From UBA3210 sp963648895 (GTDB lineage: Bacteria > Bacillota_I > Bacilli_A > RFN20 > CAG-449), in contig CAVJGK010000053.1 of NCBI GenBank assembly GCA_963648895.1, positions 1 through 9,871 on the forward strand: a stretch of DNA of 9,871 nt. Reading direction: 5' to 3'. Made by a program: the position numbers and the translations under genes. The notes under the pieces were generated by a model. That model was given only the letters and a program-made list of their open reading frames with translations. It did no database searches and had not been told where the DNA came from. Below are positions 1 to 6,978 of the stretch, in pieces. The first letter of the stretch is position 1; every line of letters begins with the position of its first letter.

Positions 1-468
1 GACAGTTTTTCCATCACCAAATTTAATATTATTAACCCATTCAGTTTCATAATTCTTGCCACGTATTGCTACTGCAAGAAGAGTTTTATTATTCACTTTC
101 TTTTGTCCAATAATAATACCGAGAGAAGTTGAAGTAGGTTTAGAATTATATCCATCGTTGGCATATATAGAACTAAAGCCATAATTTTTTAAAAAATTTT
201 CTGCATTTATAAAGCGGAAATCATAACCATCATCGGCTGTTTCGCCATTGAATGCCGCCATAGAAAGGGCCATAGAACAAGTTGATAAAGAAGGATTATA
301 TTCACTACCCTCATTATCAAAATAACTATCTTCATAATAAGCTTCAGCAGAATAAGTATTGGTCATACCTTCAGCATATTTAAATTCATATTTATTAGAA
401 TTATTACCGCATGAAGTAAGAATACTACAGGAGATTAAAACTAAAGATATACTCTTTTTCAATTTCAT
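1..468 (-). CDS. Lipase-like lipoprotein, N-terminal part (runs off left edge)
   Basis: The first 156 codons of a minus-strand gene are present; the C-terminus lies beyond base 1. A start at 468 is supported by GAAAGGAG (revcomp of 479-486), about 10 bases upstream. The N-terminus is a lipoprotein signal: Lys-rich start, hydrophobic stretch, then lipobox LTSC with the lipidated cysteine at residue 20, so the protein is expected on the outer face of the membrane. The mature part is Tyr/Asn/Ser-rich. A segment near residues 120-150 (SLGIIIGQKK, then LLAVAIRGKNYETEWVNN) resembles the strand and loop that precede the nucleophile elbow in lipase class 3-type alpha/beta hydrolases. The catalytic GxSxG would lie beyond the window, so activity cannot be judged. 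The lipoprotein call is firm; the lipase call is inference from pattern resemblance. Confidence 0.72.
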   Translation of the reverse strand, partial: MKLKKSISLVLISCSILTSCGNNSNKYEFKYAEGMTNTYSAEAYYEDSYFDNEGSEYNPSLSTCSMALSMAAFNGETADDGYDFRFINAENFLKNYGFSSIYANDGYNSKPTSTSLGIIIGQKKVNNKTLLAVAIRGKNYETEWVNNIKFGDGKTV

Positions 469-507
469 ATAGTTCAATCTCCTTTCGTCAATAAAATTAT
501 TTTAATG

Positions 508-538
508 AGAATAGACAAATATTAAAAGTATTTTTCAA
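508..538 (-). promoter_or_regulatory. Possible promoter of the lipase-like lipoprotein
   Basis: On the minus strand a TTGAAA (538-533) is followed after 19 bases by TATTCT (513-508), upstream of the Shine-Dalgarno at 479-486. The spacing is longer than ideal and the -10 is a partial match, so this is tentative. Confidence 0.25.
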
Positions 539-578
539 ATAAAAATGATTTAACTCTTCTTTTTATTCGAATTTTAAT

Positions 579-584
579 TATAAT
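579..584 (+). promoter_or_regulatory. -10 element for the HTH-membrane protein gene
   Basis: A perfect TATAAT lies about 30 bases upstream of the start at 616, giving an expected leader of about 25 bases containing AAGGAAG (601-607). No good -35 hexamer is seen 16-18 bases upstream, so a weak or regulated promoter is possible. Confidence 0.35.
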
Positions 585-615
585 ATTTATATTATAACGA
601 AAGGAAGAGCCTTAT

Positions 616-2643
616 ATGGAATATAAAATGTCTTATAACGAATATTTATATAATAAGCGTTTAGAATTAAAGATGTCTAGAAAAGCTTTTGCTAAGTTTT
701 TAAATATTCCTCATTTATTTTATCACTATTATGAAATAGGTTATGTTAAACCATCTAAATGGGCAATTAAAAGAATATCTAAAGCTTTAAATATTGATTT
801 TTCTATCTATATGGAAGGTATATCTTCCTATCCTTTGGAACTTCCTGAACAAGAATCACGCTTCCAAAAATGGTATCGTCATTTATTATCTAAAAAAGCT
901 ACTAAATATATAATTTTAATATCGATATTATTTTCTAGCCTTCTAACCTTCTATGGTTTTAATAATTACGCTTATACAATGGCCCATGCTGATGAATATT
1001 ATTCAGAACGATATGTTAACTTTGTTTCTAAGGTCAGAGAAAAAGGCACTCCAACTTTTTCAATGTTACATGAATTTGAAAGACCAGAAATTCATCATTC
1101 TGATTATGATAAATTTGTTTCTATCTCAGCATCAGAAAACAATTATGCACTTAGAAGTTTAAATTGTTATATTAACTACAAAGAAGAAAATTATTCTACT
1201 TATTATATAGTTCCAAATTTAGCTTCTCAATCTTTAACCATGTTAAATGTTCAATATGTTGATTATGTAACATTAATTAAATATATTTCTTATTTCACAA
1301 TTGAAAATGATTCCTTTGTTCTAAATGAGAAAATCACAACAGAATCAAATGAAGAAATTTCTAAAGAAACATATAATGAAGTATCTACTAGAATGAAAGA
1401 ACATGTCAATGAAGTATATTCCGATTTTACTAACATGATTAAAGAAACAACTGGGATGGATTATTCATTTAAAGAATTATTGATTGAACATGAAAAGGGA
1501 GCATCGGCCAATTTATTTTCTGAAGTATCTTCCTTAGGATGTGGATATGTTGGTATTTGCTTAGTTTGTGGTTCCTTATTTTTATATCTATTTTCCATCT
1601 TCTTTGGTAAGAATAAATATAAAAGCCAAACCAATGTGATTGAATCTAATACATCTATAAAGGAATATAAAGAGCCTAAGAAAGATATGCGTTTCTATCC
1701 TTTTATTCCAGAAACCATCTTTGAAATTGTTGGTATATTCTTAATCTTATTTGGTTCAATTAGAGTTATTTTTAATGTCTATATGATATTTTATAACTCA
1801 GGAGTAACCCAGGTTACTTATAATAATGCTTCTAAACAATTATTTATCTATTTCACTGTTGGTATGTTTTTATTATATTTCATCGATTTTGATATCTATA
1901 TGGAAGATCGAAGAAGTATTAGAAATTTCTTCATGTATGTGTTTGTCTTCTTAGGTTTATATTTAATTGAAGCAACATTGGTAGGTTATTTAACCAAAAC
2001 TCGTGGAATTACTTCTTTTATTACTAGTTACATCAATGTACCAAATAACTTTGGTACTATCGCTTGTTATTTTGGTATTATGTTCTTTTTATTCTATACA
2101 CCAGAATTTATTAATACGAAAAAAAGAATATTAGTTCATCGTTTAATGGCCATTATTCCAATTGTATGGATATTAGTTACAACATTCATTCATCTTAATG
2201 CCCAAAATCTTGGTATTAAAAATAATATCTGGCTAGATTATTTCTTTACAACTGAAAGACCTCAATTCTCTTTATTATGTATCACCTATTTAGTTGGATT
2301 ATATTTTATTAGATTATATATTAGTCATAAATATGGCAAAGAAAACGCAAAAAAGATTTTTACTGGCAATAAATATTTCTTTATTAAAAATATCTTAGTA
2401 TGTGTAATTATTTCTTTAATCGCTTTAGAAGAATATCTAAATAGAAATATCTCTACCAATGTAAGAGGGATTGGTCAATATTATCAAATTATCTACTTAG
2501 TACCTTTCTTATTATTCTATCATCCTCATTTAGGTAAAAGATCTAAAATTGTCGATTACTTCACAATGACTTTATATTTGATATTTATCTCAATAGGTTA
2601 TATAGTCGCGATTATTGCCGTATTAGGTATGCTTATCAATTAG
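616..2643 (+). CDS. XRE-type HTH fused to large polytopic membrane protein, unknown function
   Basis: 675 residues. Start at 616 is supported by AAGGAAG 8 bases upstream; Met5 is an alternative. Residues ~7-62 form an XRE-type helix-turn-helix (LELKMSRKAFAKFLNIP, then YEIGYVKPSKWAIKRISKAL), matching the usual 'S-x-x-x-x-A-x-x-L' and 'E-x-G-x-x-x-P' pattern. A first membrane span lies at ~98-116. A polar segment of about 190 residues (~117-306) follows, then a span at ~307-330, a charged linker (~331-362), and roughly eight or nine further hydrophobic spans to the C-terminus (about 368-392, 407-425, 437-456, 479-495, 508-527, 552-570, 588-605, 622-638, 650-673). If the HTH is cytosolic, the 117-306 segment is extracellular. 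I recognise the HTH but not the membrane part. A membrane-anchored one-component regulator is the simplest reading; the HTH could instead be a protein-interaction module. It is transcribed alone, closed by the hairpin overlapping its stop. Confidence 0.85.
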   Translation: MEYKMSYNEYLYNKRLELKMSRKAFAKFLNIPHLFYHYYEIGYVKPSKWAIKRISKALNIDFSIYMEGISSYPLELPEQESRFQKWYRHLLSKKATKYIILISILFSSLLTFYGFNNYAYTMAHADEYYSERYVNFVSKVREKGTPTFSMLHEFERPEIHHSDYDKFVSISASENNYALRSLNCYINYKEENYSTYYIVPNLASQSLTMLNVQYVDYVTLIKYISYFTIENDSFVLNEKITTESNEEISKETYNEVSTRMKEHVNEVYSDFTNMIKETTGMDYSFKELLIEHEKGASANLFSEVSSLGCGYVGICLVCGSLFLYLFSIFFGKNKYKSQTNVIESNTSIKEYKEPKKDMRFYPFIPETIFEIVGIFLILFGSIRVIFNVYMIFYNSGVTQVTYNNASKQLFIYFTVGMFLLYFIDFDIYMEDRRSIRNFFMYVFVFLGLYLIEATLVGYLTKTRGITSFITSYINVPNNFGTIACYFGIMFFLFYTPEFINTKKRILVHRLMAIIPIVWILVTTFIHLNAQNLGIKNNIWLDYFFTTERPQFSLLCITYLVGLYFIRLYISHKYGKENAKKIFTGNKYFFIKNILVCVIISLIALEEYLNRNISTNVRGIGQYYQIIYLVPFLLFYHPHLGKRSKIVDYFTMTLYLIFISIGYIVAIIAVLGMLIN

Positions 2644-2664
2644 TCCTTGAAAAAGGACTTTTTT
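2642..2664 (+). terminator. Intrinsic terminator starting in the stop codon of the HTH-membrane gene
   Basis: AGTCCTT (2642-2648) pairs perfectly with AAGGACT (2653-2659) around a GAAA loop, followed by a T-run. The left arm uses the last two bases of the TAG stop, so termination is unusually close to the coding end. Confidence 0.88.
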
Positions 2665-2671
2665 AATATAA

Positions 2672-2706
2672 TTGTAACATTTTTTAATTTTTTGTAATTT
2701 TTTAAT
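2672..2706. repeat. Imperfect direct repeat upstream of the TetR gene
   Basis: TTGTAACATTTTTTAAT (2672-2688) is followed by TTGTAATTTTTTAAT (2692-2706), the same word less two bases; a further GTAAC occurs downstream near 2734. The DNA is very AT-rich, so this may be chance. Its position in the leader of an autoregulator-type gene makes it worth noting. Confidence 0.3.
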
Positions 2707-2770
2707 GCTATTTTTAACTAAGTATATTATTATGTAACTATAAAGGTATTTTAGGAGGAAATATTACATT

Positions 2771-3316
2771 ATGAAGAAAAACGAAATAGATTTGAAAATC
2801 ACAAACGCTTTATTATCTTTAATGGAAGAAAAAGATTATGAATCCATCTCAATTACCGATATTACTAACAAAGCTGGTTTATCAAGAGTTACTTATTATC
2901 GTCACTTTGAAACAAAAGATGATATCTTAGTTAAATTCTTTGAAATGAACAAAGCTAAATTCTTAGATCAAGTAAAAGCTAATTCATTAAATGCAACACC
3001 AGAATCAAATGAAATTGTTATTCTATCTTTATTCTTATTTTTCAAAGCTAATATGAAAACTAATAAATGTTTAAGAAAAGCACATTTAGATATGAAGATA
3101 TTAGAATTCTTATCCAATGATTTTTTAAAAACATTACCAGTTCAATTTGATAAATACGTTGCTTATTTTATGGCAGGCGCTTTATTCAATGTCTTAATCA
3201 ATTGGTTAGACAACGATTGTAAAGATTCAATCGAATTAGTATCTAAACCATTTGTTGATATTCAAAAAGTAGTCGATAAAAGAAGAATCGAAGCACAAAA
3301 AAATCCTTCACTTTAA
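2771..3316 (+). CDS. TetR/AcrR-family transcriptional regulator
   Basis: 181 residues. Start supported by AGGAGG at 2753-2758. The N-terminal ~55 residues are a typical TetR DNA-binding domain: a first helix (KITNALLSLMEEKDYES), ISITDITNKAGLS, then the recognition helix signature VTYYRHFETKDDIL. The C-terminal ~120 residues are helical, with a late hydrophobic helix (YFMAGALFNVLINWLDN, ~residues 130-147) of the kind seen in TetR_C ligand-binding/dimerisation domains, especially those related to DhaS-like regulators. Ligand and operator are unknown. It has no cotranscribed partner: a terminator lies before it, and the next gene converges on it. Targets could be itself, the upstream membrane HTH gene, or a distant gene. 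The family call is firm; the subfamily is uncertain. Confidence 0.92.
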   Translation: MKKNEIDLKITNALLSLMEEKDYESISITDITNKAGLSRVTYYRHFETKDDILVKFFEMNKAKFLDQVKANSLNATPESNEIVILSLFLFFKANMKTNKCLRKAHLDMKILEFLSNDFLKTLPVQFDKYVAYFMAGALFNVLINWLDNDCKDSIELVSKPFVDIQKVVDKRRIEAQKNPSL

Positions 3317-3333
3317 TATTGTGAAGGATTTTT
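3299..3333. terminator. Bidirectional intrinsic terminator between convergent genes
   Basis: A 13-bp perfect stem (3299-3311 with 3321-3333; core ATCCTTCAC/GTGAAGGAT) encloses a 9-base loop. On the plus strand it ends in a T-run after the TetR gene. On the minus strand A3297-3303 gives a run of seven Ts after the small lipoprotein gene. The TetR stop codon lies in the loop. Confidence 0.9.
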
Positions 3334-3340
3334 GTTTTAA

Positions 3341-3811
3341 TTAATATAGGCTAATTTCACTACCTTTATAAGCGATTTTACCATTTGTTCCATCGACTTC
3401 AAATGCAATATAGAAGCTAGATGTTGAAACAGTTGATCCACTTTCTTTATTAGGTTCAATAGTATGAGTAGTAGAATGAGAAACAATATAACTAGATGTT
3501 GTAGAAGAACCATTGAAAGTTTCAGAAGAAGATTGATGACTATCAACAAAGTATAAAGCTTTATATTCTTTTGAATCTAATGTTAAGACAAAGTCTGTAT
3601 TTGCAACATTGTAATTTGCACCTGTATCATTACTAGAACATAACATAATCATATAGACATCTTTAGAACTTGATTCACTTTCTTTAATTGATCTAAAAGT
3701 TTTAACATCTGAATAAGAAATTTTAATTCCACTTTCATTTGTTGAAGAACAAGATGTGAATAATGTTGAGATCGCTAATAAACATAATGTAGATTTTAAA
3801 AATTTGTTCAT
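3341..3811 (-). CDS. Small lipoprotein, possibly DUF4352-like
   Basis: 156 residues. Start at 3811 follows a purine-rich GAAAGGAAA (revcomp of 3816-3824). Signal peptide with lipobox LFTSC; the lipidated Cys is residue 21, giving a mature surface-anchored protein of about 136 residues. The mature part is beta-rich: YMIMLCSSNDT, then FVLTLDSKEYKALYFVD, a long Ser/Thr-rich stretch (~95-115), then IEPNKESGSTVSTSSFYIAFEVD. The order 'residue-conserved strand, F-x-L-x-x-x-x-K-x-Y, P-x-x-x-x-G, F-x-V' resembles DUF4352-type immunoglobulin-like domains common in Firmicute lipoproteins, but this is a pattern judgement only. Function is unknown. It is monocistronic and convergent with the TetR gene. 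The export and anchoring call is secure. Confidence 0.85.
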   Translation of the reverse strand: MNKFLKSTLCLLAISTLFTSCSSTNESGIKISYSDVKTFRSIKESESSSKDVYMIMLCSSNDTGANYNVANTDFVLTLDSKEYKALYFVDSHQSSSETFNGSSTTSSYIVSHSTTHTIEPNKESGSTVSTSSFYIAFEVDGTNGKIAYKGSEISLY

Positions 3812-3837
3812 CTTTTTTCCTTTCTTTTAACGTCTTC

Positions 3838-3865
3838 ATTTTAGCACTTTGAATTAAGAAAACAA
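3838..3865 (-). promoter_or_regulatory. Promoter of the small lipoprotein (extended -10)
   Basis: On the minus strand TGCTAAAAT (3846-3838) is an extended -10, with TTGTTT (3865-3860) 16 bases further upstream as a partial -35. This gives a leader of roughly 20 bases before the start at 3811. Confidence 0.45.
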
Positions 3866-3890
3866 ATATATATCGGATAAATTTAAAATG

Positions 3891-3899
3891 TGATATTAT
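3891..3899 (+). promoter_or_regulatory. Extended -10 promoter of the HAD phosphatase gene
   Basis: TGATATTAT (TGn plus TATTAT at 3894-3899) lies about 25 bases before the start at 3924, with AGGAGA (3910-3915) between them. No convincing -35 is present, as is usual for extended -10 promoters. Confidence 0.45.
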
Positions 3900-3923
3900 T
3901 GTCTTGCTTAGGAGAATAAATTT

Positions 3924-4562
3924 ATGAAAAGAAGTATATTTTTTGATTTAGATGGAACTTTATGGGATGCGATTGACCAAATCAAAGAAAGTTGGAATCA
4001 AACAATGGTAGAAATGAATCAACCTTTTAGATTCTCTTTTGAAATGATTAAATCAACTATGGGATTAACTCCAAAAGAAACTTTACCTATTACTTTCCCA
4101 GGATTAGAAGAAGAAAAAGCAATGGAATTATTTCAATCTTGTGTTAAAGGTGAAATTAAATTTTTAGCTTCAAAGCCAGGAACTTTATATCCTAATGAAG
4201 AAAAAGTATTAAGTGAATTAATGAAAGATTATTCTTTATATATTGTTTCAAACTGCGATAAAGGTTATATTGAAAATTATCTTTCTTCTTGTCATATGGA
4301 TAAATATTTTAAAGGTAAATTATGCGCCGGTGATCTAGGTTTAGAAAAATGGCAAAACATCATGCATTTACAAAAACAAGAAGGAATTGACGAAGTAATC
4401 TATGTTGGAGATACTTTAAAAGACAAAATAGAATCAACAAAAGCTGGTGTAAAATTCATCCATGCCGCATATGGTTTTGGCGTAATTCAAGATGATCAAT
4501 ATAAAATAAATTCATTAGATGAACTACCTTCTTTGGCCAAAAAATTATTCGAAATTAAATAG
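3924..4562 (+). CDS. HAD-superfamily hydrolase, phosphoglycolate phosphatase-like
   Basis: 212 residues, the usual length for Gph/PGP-type HAD phosphatases. Start supported by AGGAGA at 3910-3915. All four HAD motifs are visible: motif I FFDLDGTL with nucleophile Asp8 and acid/base Asp10; motif II Ser109 in YIVSNCDKG; motif III most likely Lys142 in LEKWQN; motif IV YVGDTLKD with Asp163 and Asp167. Residues ~15-90 form the helical C1 cap insertion typical of subfamily I. The expected reaction is Mg-dependent hydrolysis of a small cytosolic phosphomonoester. The substrate cannot be read from sequence; phosphoglycolate, a sugar phosphate or a nucleotide are all possible. It is monocistronic, with its own promoter and terminator. 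Confidence 0.9.
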   Translation: MKRSIFFDLDGTLWDAIDQIKESWNQTMVEMNQPFRFSFEMIKSTMGLTPKETLPITFPGLEEEKAMELFQSCVKGEIKFLASKPGTLYPNEEKVLSELMKDYSLYIVSNCDKGYIENYLSSCHMDKYFKGKLCAGDLGLEKWQNIMHLQKQEGIDEVIYVGDTLKDKIESTKAGVKFIHAAYGFGVIQDDQYKINSLDELPSLAKKLFEIK

Positions 4563-4578
4563 TAAAAAACTTGTAAAT

Positions 4579-4615
4579 AATCTAGCCTAAAAAATTTGGG
4601 GCTAGATTTTTTTTT
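4579..4615 (+). terminator. Intrinsic terminator after the HAD gene
   Basis: AATCTAGCC (4579-4587) pairs perfectly with GGCTAGATT (4600-4608) around a 12-base loop, followed by a run of about nine Ts. It separates the HAD gene from the transporter operon. Confidence 0.9.
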
Positions 4616-4654
4616 GAAATCATATACAATAATATTAAGGAGATTTTTATTTAT

Positions 4655-6070
4655 ATGGATAATCAAGTTCAAGAACAAACTCCATTAAAGCTTAACTATA
4701 AAAGAACTTTCATTATAGGTTTTGCTTTTTTTGGTATCCTCTTACTATGGCAAGTATATGATTCATGGTGCCCTACATTTTTAACAGAACTATTTAAAAA
4801 TGCATTTGGATCTGCGAATGAAAAAGAAGTTCAATATCTTGTTGGTATTATGATGGCTTTAGATAATCTAGCCGCATTAATCTTACTTCCAATATTTGGT
4901 AAATTATCAGATAAAACTCACACTCGAATTGGTAAAAGAATGCCTTATATTTTAGTAGGTACAGTTGTAAGCGCCATTGCATTTCCTTTTATCCCTGTAT
5001 TATTTCATTATAATAATTTAGTTGGAACTATCATTATGATGGGCATTGTCGTTTGCTTTATGATGATGTATCGTAATCCTGCCGTTGCTTTAATGCCAGA
5101 TATGACTCCAAAGCCATTACGATCTAAAGCAAATGGTATCATCAATATCATGGGTTATATTGGTGGAGCATGCGCAACGATAGTTGGTATTTTCTTTGTC
5201 TTAAGTCAATATTTAGGTAAAAAAGTAACATGGCAAACTAACAATATCTGGGCGATTGAAATTCCTTTCTTACTCGCTTCAGTATTAATGGTTATTTCAG
5301 TATTAGTCTTATTTTTCAACATTAAAGAAAATAAAATTGAAGAAGAAATGAAAGATGAATTAGCTCGTGGTGAAGAATTAGCCGCGGTTGAAAATAAAAT
5401 CGAAGATGACAAACCAATGTCTAAAGCAAATAAGAAAATGCTTATTTTCATCTTAATCGCTGAATTCTTCTGGTTTATGGCCGATAATGGTATTTCCACT
5501 TTCATGGGTAATTATACTATTTATTATTTAGGTGCAAGTACTTCTTCAAATATGATTAACACTATTGTCGGAGGTATTGGTTCGGTTATTGGTTTCGCTT
5601 TAGGTGGTCATGTAGCAGAAAAAATCGGTCGTAAATGGACAGTAACTACAGGTATTATTTTATCTTTATGTGCCTATTTATTTTGGAGTATTGCCACTTT
5701 CACTTTCTTAAAAGATGCCGCACATGGTGGTTCATTCCCATTTATTATTTACATCATTTGGTTTATTAAAGGTTTAGGTATGTCTTTAGTACATGTCAAT
5801 TCCTTCCCAATGGTTGTTGAATTATGTTCTTCTAAAAAGATTGGCGCTTTCACTGGTTATTATTATGCTTCTAGTATGGCTAGCCAAACTATCACACCAG
5901 TTGCTTTAGGTTTATTAATGTTAGTTGATGGTTTTGATTTTAGTATCTTACCAATCTATGCAAGTGCATGTTTATTTGTTGCATTTATCTTCTTTATCTT
6001 TGTTAAAAATGTTAAAGTTAATAAAGTAAAGATTTCTAAAGGTTTAGAAGCTTTTGATCAAGAGGATTAA
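4655..6070 (+). CDS. MFS transporter, SLC45/GPH-like
   Basis: 471 residues, about 12 membrane spans. Start supported by AAGGAGA (4637-4643). The loop after the second span, GKLSDKTHTRIGKRMPYI (~82-99), is the motif-A-like signature of SLC45/GPH-type sugar transporters, with Asp86. The segment NPAVALMPDMTPKPLRSKAN (141-160) is also characteristic. The two halves are joined by a strongly charged cytosolic loop (~223-262). The second half repeats a motif-A-like GGHVAEKIGRKW (~317-328). This group usually performs cation-coupled uptake of disaccharides or related polyols. It is the first gene of an operon with a glycerophosphodiesterase one base downstream, so a glycerol- or sugar-containing phosphodiester, or its product, is a candidate substrate (inference). 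Upstream, TACAAT at 4625-4630 is a possible -10, but no -35 fits. Confidence 0.9.
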   Translation: MDNQVQEQTPLKLNYKRTFIIGFAFFGILLLWQVYDSWCPTFLTELFKNAFGSANEKEVQYLVGIMMALDNLAALILLPIFGKLSDKTHTRIGKRMPYILVGTVVSAIAFPFIPVLFHYNNLVGTIIMMGIVVCFMMMYRNPAVALMPDMTPKPLRSKANGIINIMGYIGGACATIVGIFFVLSQYLGKKVTWQTNNIWAIEIPFLLASVLMVISVLVLFFNIKENKIEEEMKDELARGEELAAVENKIEDDKPMSKANKKMLIFILIAEFFWFMADNGISTFMGNYTIYYLGASTSSNMINTIVGGIGSVIGFALGGHVAEKIGRKWTVTTGIILSLCAYLFWSIATFTFLKDAAHGGSFPFIIYIIWFIKGLGMSLVHVNSFPMVVELCSSKKIGAFTGYYYASSMASQTITPVALGLLMLVDGFDFSILPIYASACLFVAFIFFIFVKNVKVNKVKISKGLEAFDQED

Positions 6071-6071
6071 T

Positions 6072-6806
6072 ATGAAAAAAGAAGAAATTAAAAAATCATT
6101 AGATCCACGTTTCTTTTTAGGCATTTGCCACCGTGGTTATCACAATAAAAACGATATAGAAAACGGAATAAAAGCTTTTCAAAACGCTATTGACAATGAT
6201 ATGGCTATTGAATTAGATGTTCATTTGACAAAAGACAATAAATTAATTGTTATTCATGATTCATCATTAAAACGTGTTACAGGTAAAGAAGGAATTGTTG
6301 AAAATTTGACTATTGCTCAACTTCAAAACGATTATAAATTAAATAATGGTGAAACTATTCCTACCCTTCAAGAAGTTCTTTCATTAATAAATGAAAAAGT
6401 ACCATTAGTAATTGAATTAAAGGTTTATAAAAATAATTACAAACCTTTAGCTAGTAGATTAAAAGAAGAATTAAAAGATATTAAAGATAAATCAAAATAT
6501 ATGTTAATCTCTTTTGATCCTCGCGCATTATTACCATTTAAAAAATTTGGTATTGTTAGACAATTATTAGTCGCACACGATAACAAGCATGAATATGTTT
6601 ATATGTTTAGAAATTTATTTGAAGGCGTTGATTTAGAATACACTTTCTTAAATATGAAAAAAATTCAAAGATATTCTAAAAAACATATAGTCAACATTTG
6701 GACAGTTGAAGATAAAGGTATTGTTACTTCTTCTTTACCATATGTTGATACTCTTACATTCCAAAATATTGATTGTAACTTTGTTAGAGATCAATTAAAA
6801 AAATAA
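6072..6806 (+). CDS. Glycerophosphodiester phosphodiesterase (GDPD family), cytosolic
   Basis: 244 residues from the ATG at 6072, chosen because AGAGGA (6061-6066) sits just ahead of it; a TTG at 6054 would overlap the transporter and lacks such a site. GDPD motifs are in order: HRG (20-22), ENGIKAF in place of the usual PENT-x-x-AF, ELDVHLTKDNKLIVIHD with Glu47 and Asp49 as metal ligands and His62 as the second catalytic histidine, ELK (115-117), and NIWTVED near the C-terminus. The family hydrolyses glycerophosphodiesters to glycerol-3-phosphate and an alcohol. There is no signal peptide or membrane span, so it acts in the cytosol on an imported or internal substrate. Start and stop are one base apart with the transporter, implying translational coupling. 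Its last codons overlap the tail of a transposase remnant on the opposite strand. Confidence 0.92.
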   Translation: MKKEEIKKSLDPRFFLGICHRGYHNKNDIENGIKAFQNAIDNDMAIELDVHLTKDNKLIVIHDSSLKRVTGKEGIVENLTIAQLQNDYKLNNGETIPTLQEVLSLINEKVPLVIELKVYKNNYKPLASRLKEELKDIKDKSKYMLISFDPRALLPFKKFGIVRQLLVAHDNKHEYVYMFRNLFEGVDLEYTFLNMKKIQRYSKKHIVNIWTVEDKGIVTSSLPYVDTLTFQNIDCNFVRDQLKK

Positions 6807-6939
6807 TTAAATAAGATTTGTTTAATTTGGGCATGATACCTATATTGATTAGGTGTTGTGCCCATTTTTTGTAATCTATAATTATTGTAGTTAAAAATAT
6901 ATTCTTCAATTTTATTTTTTAATCCTTGTTCATTATTGT
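6791..6939 (-). pseudogene. IS3 orfB (transposase), C-terminal remnant
   Basis: In a frame different from orfA, the minus strand reads NEQGLKNKIEEYIFNYNNYR followed by LQKMGTTPNQYRYHA and a short AT-rich tail to a TGA at 6793-6791. This is the conserved C-terminal end of IS3/IS150 OrfB (I-x-x-YI-x-x-YN-x-x-R-x-Q, then TP-x-x-YR). The DDE motif region is absent. The frame is closed upstream by a TAA at 6953-6955. The terminal residues overlap the end of the GDPD gene. Confidence 0.82.
6829..6870 (+). terminator. Terminator of the MFS-GDPD operon, formed from transposase DNA
   Basis: GGGCATGATACCT (6829-6841) and AGGTGTTGTGCCC (6851-6863) form a continuous 13-pair stem when G-U pairs are allowed (ten Watson-Crick, three wobble), with a 9-base loop, then A and six Ts. 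It lies 22 bases after the GDPD stop. The same bases on the other strand encode the MGTTPNQYRYHA part of the transposase remnant. Confidence 0.75.
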
Positions 6940-6978
6940 TAGTTTTAACTCTTTAGCATATTTTGCTTTTCTTCCCAT
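6940..6978 (-). pseudogene. IS3 orfA, N-terminal remnant
   Basis: ATG at 6978, preceded by GGAAG (6990-6986) with a 7-base spacer, opens MGRKAKYAKELKL, the typical basic start of IS3-family OrfA before its helix-turn-helix. After this point the sequence changes to non-OrfA residues and stops at 6919-6921, giving only 19 codons in total. Confidence 0.75.

Noticed and set aside
953..1162. 69-codon frame inside the HTH-membrane gene
   Set aside because: It lies in another frame of a well-supported 675-codon gene and has no binding site or recognisable protein.
3337..3549. 70-codon minus-strand frame overlapping the small lipoprotein
   Set aside because: It is a Leu/Ile-rich out-of-frame shadow of the lipoprotein gene, which has a signal peptide, lipobox and promoter.
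4496..4678. 60-codon minus-strand frame across the HAD terminator
   Set aside because: It runs through the HAD 3' end, a clear plus-strand terminator and the transporter start; no protein-like features.
5206..5505. 99-codon minus-strand frame opposite the transporter
   Set aside because: It is antisense to conserved MFS sequence with no start signal.
6054..6071. TTG start for the GDPD gene, six codons upstream
   Set aside because: The ATG at 6072 has AGAGGA at the right distance, while the TTG does not; the family's HRG position also fits the shorter form.
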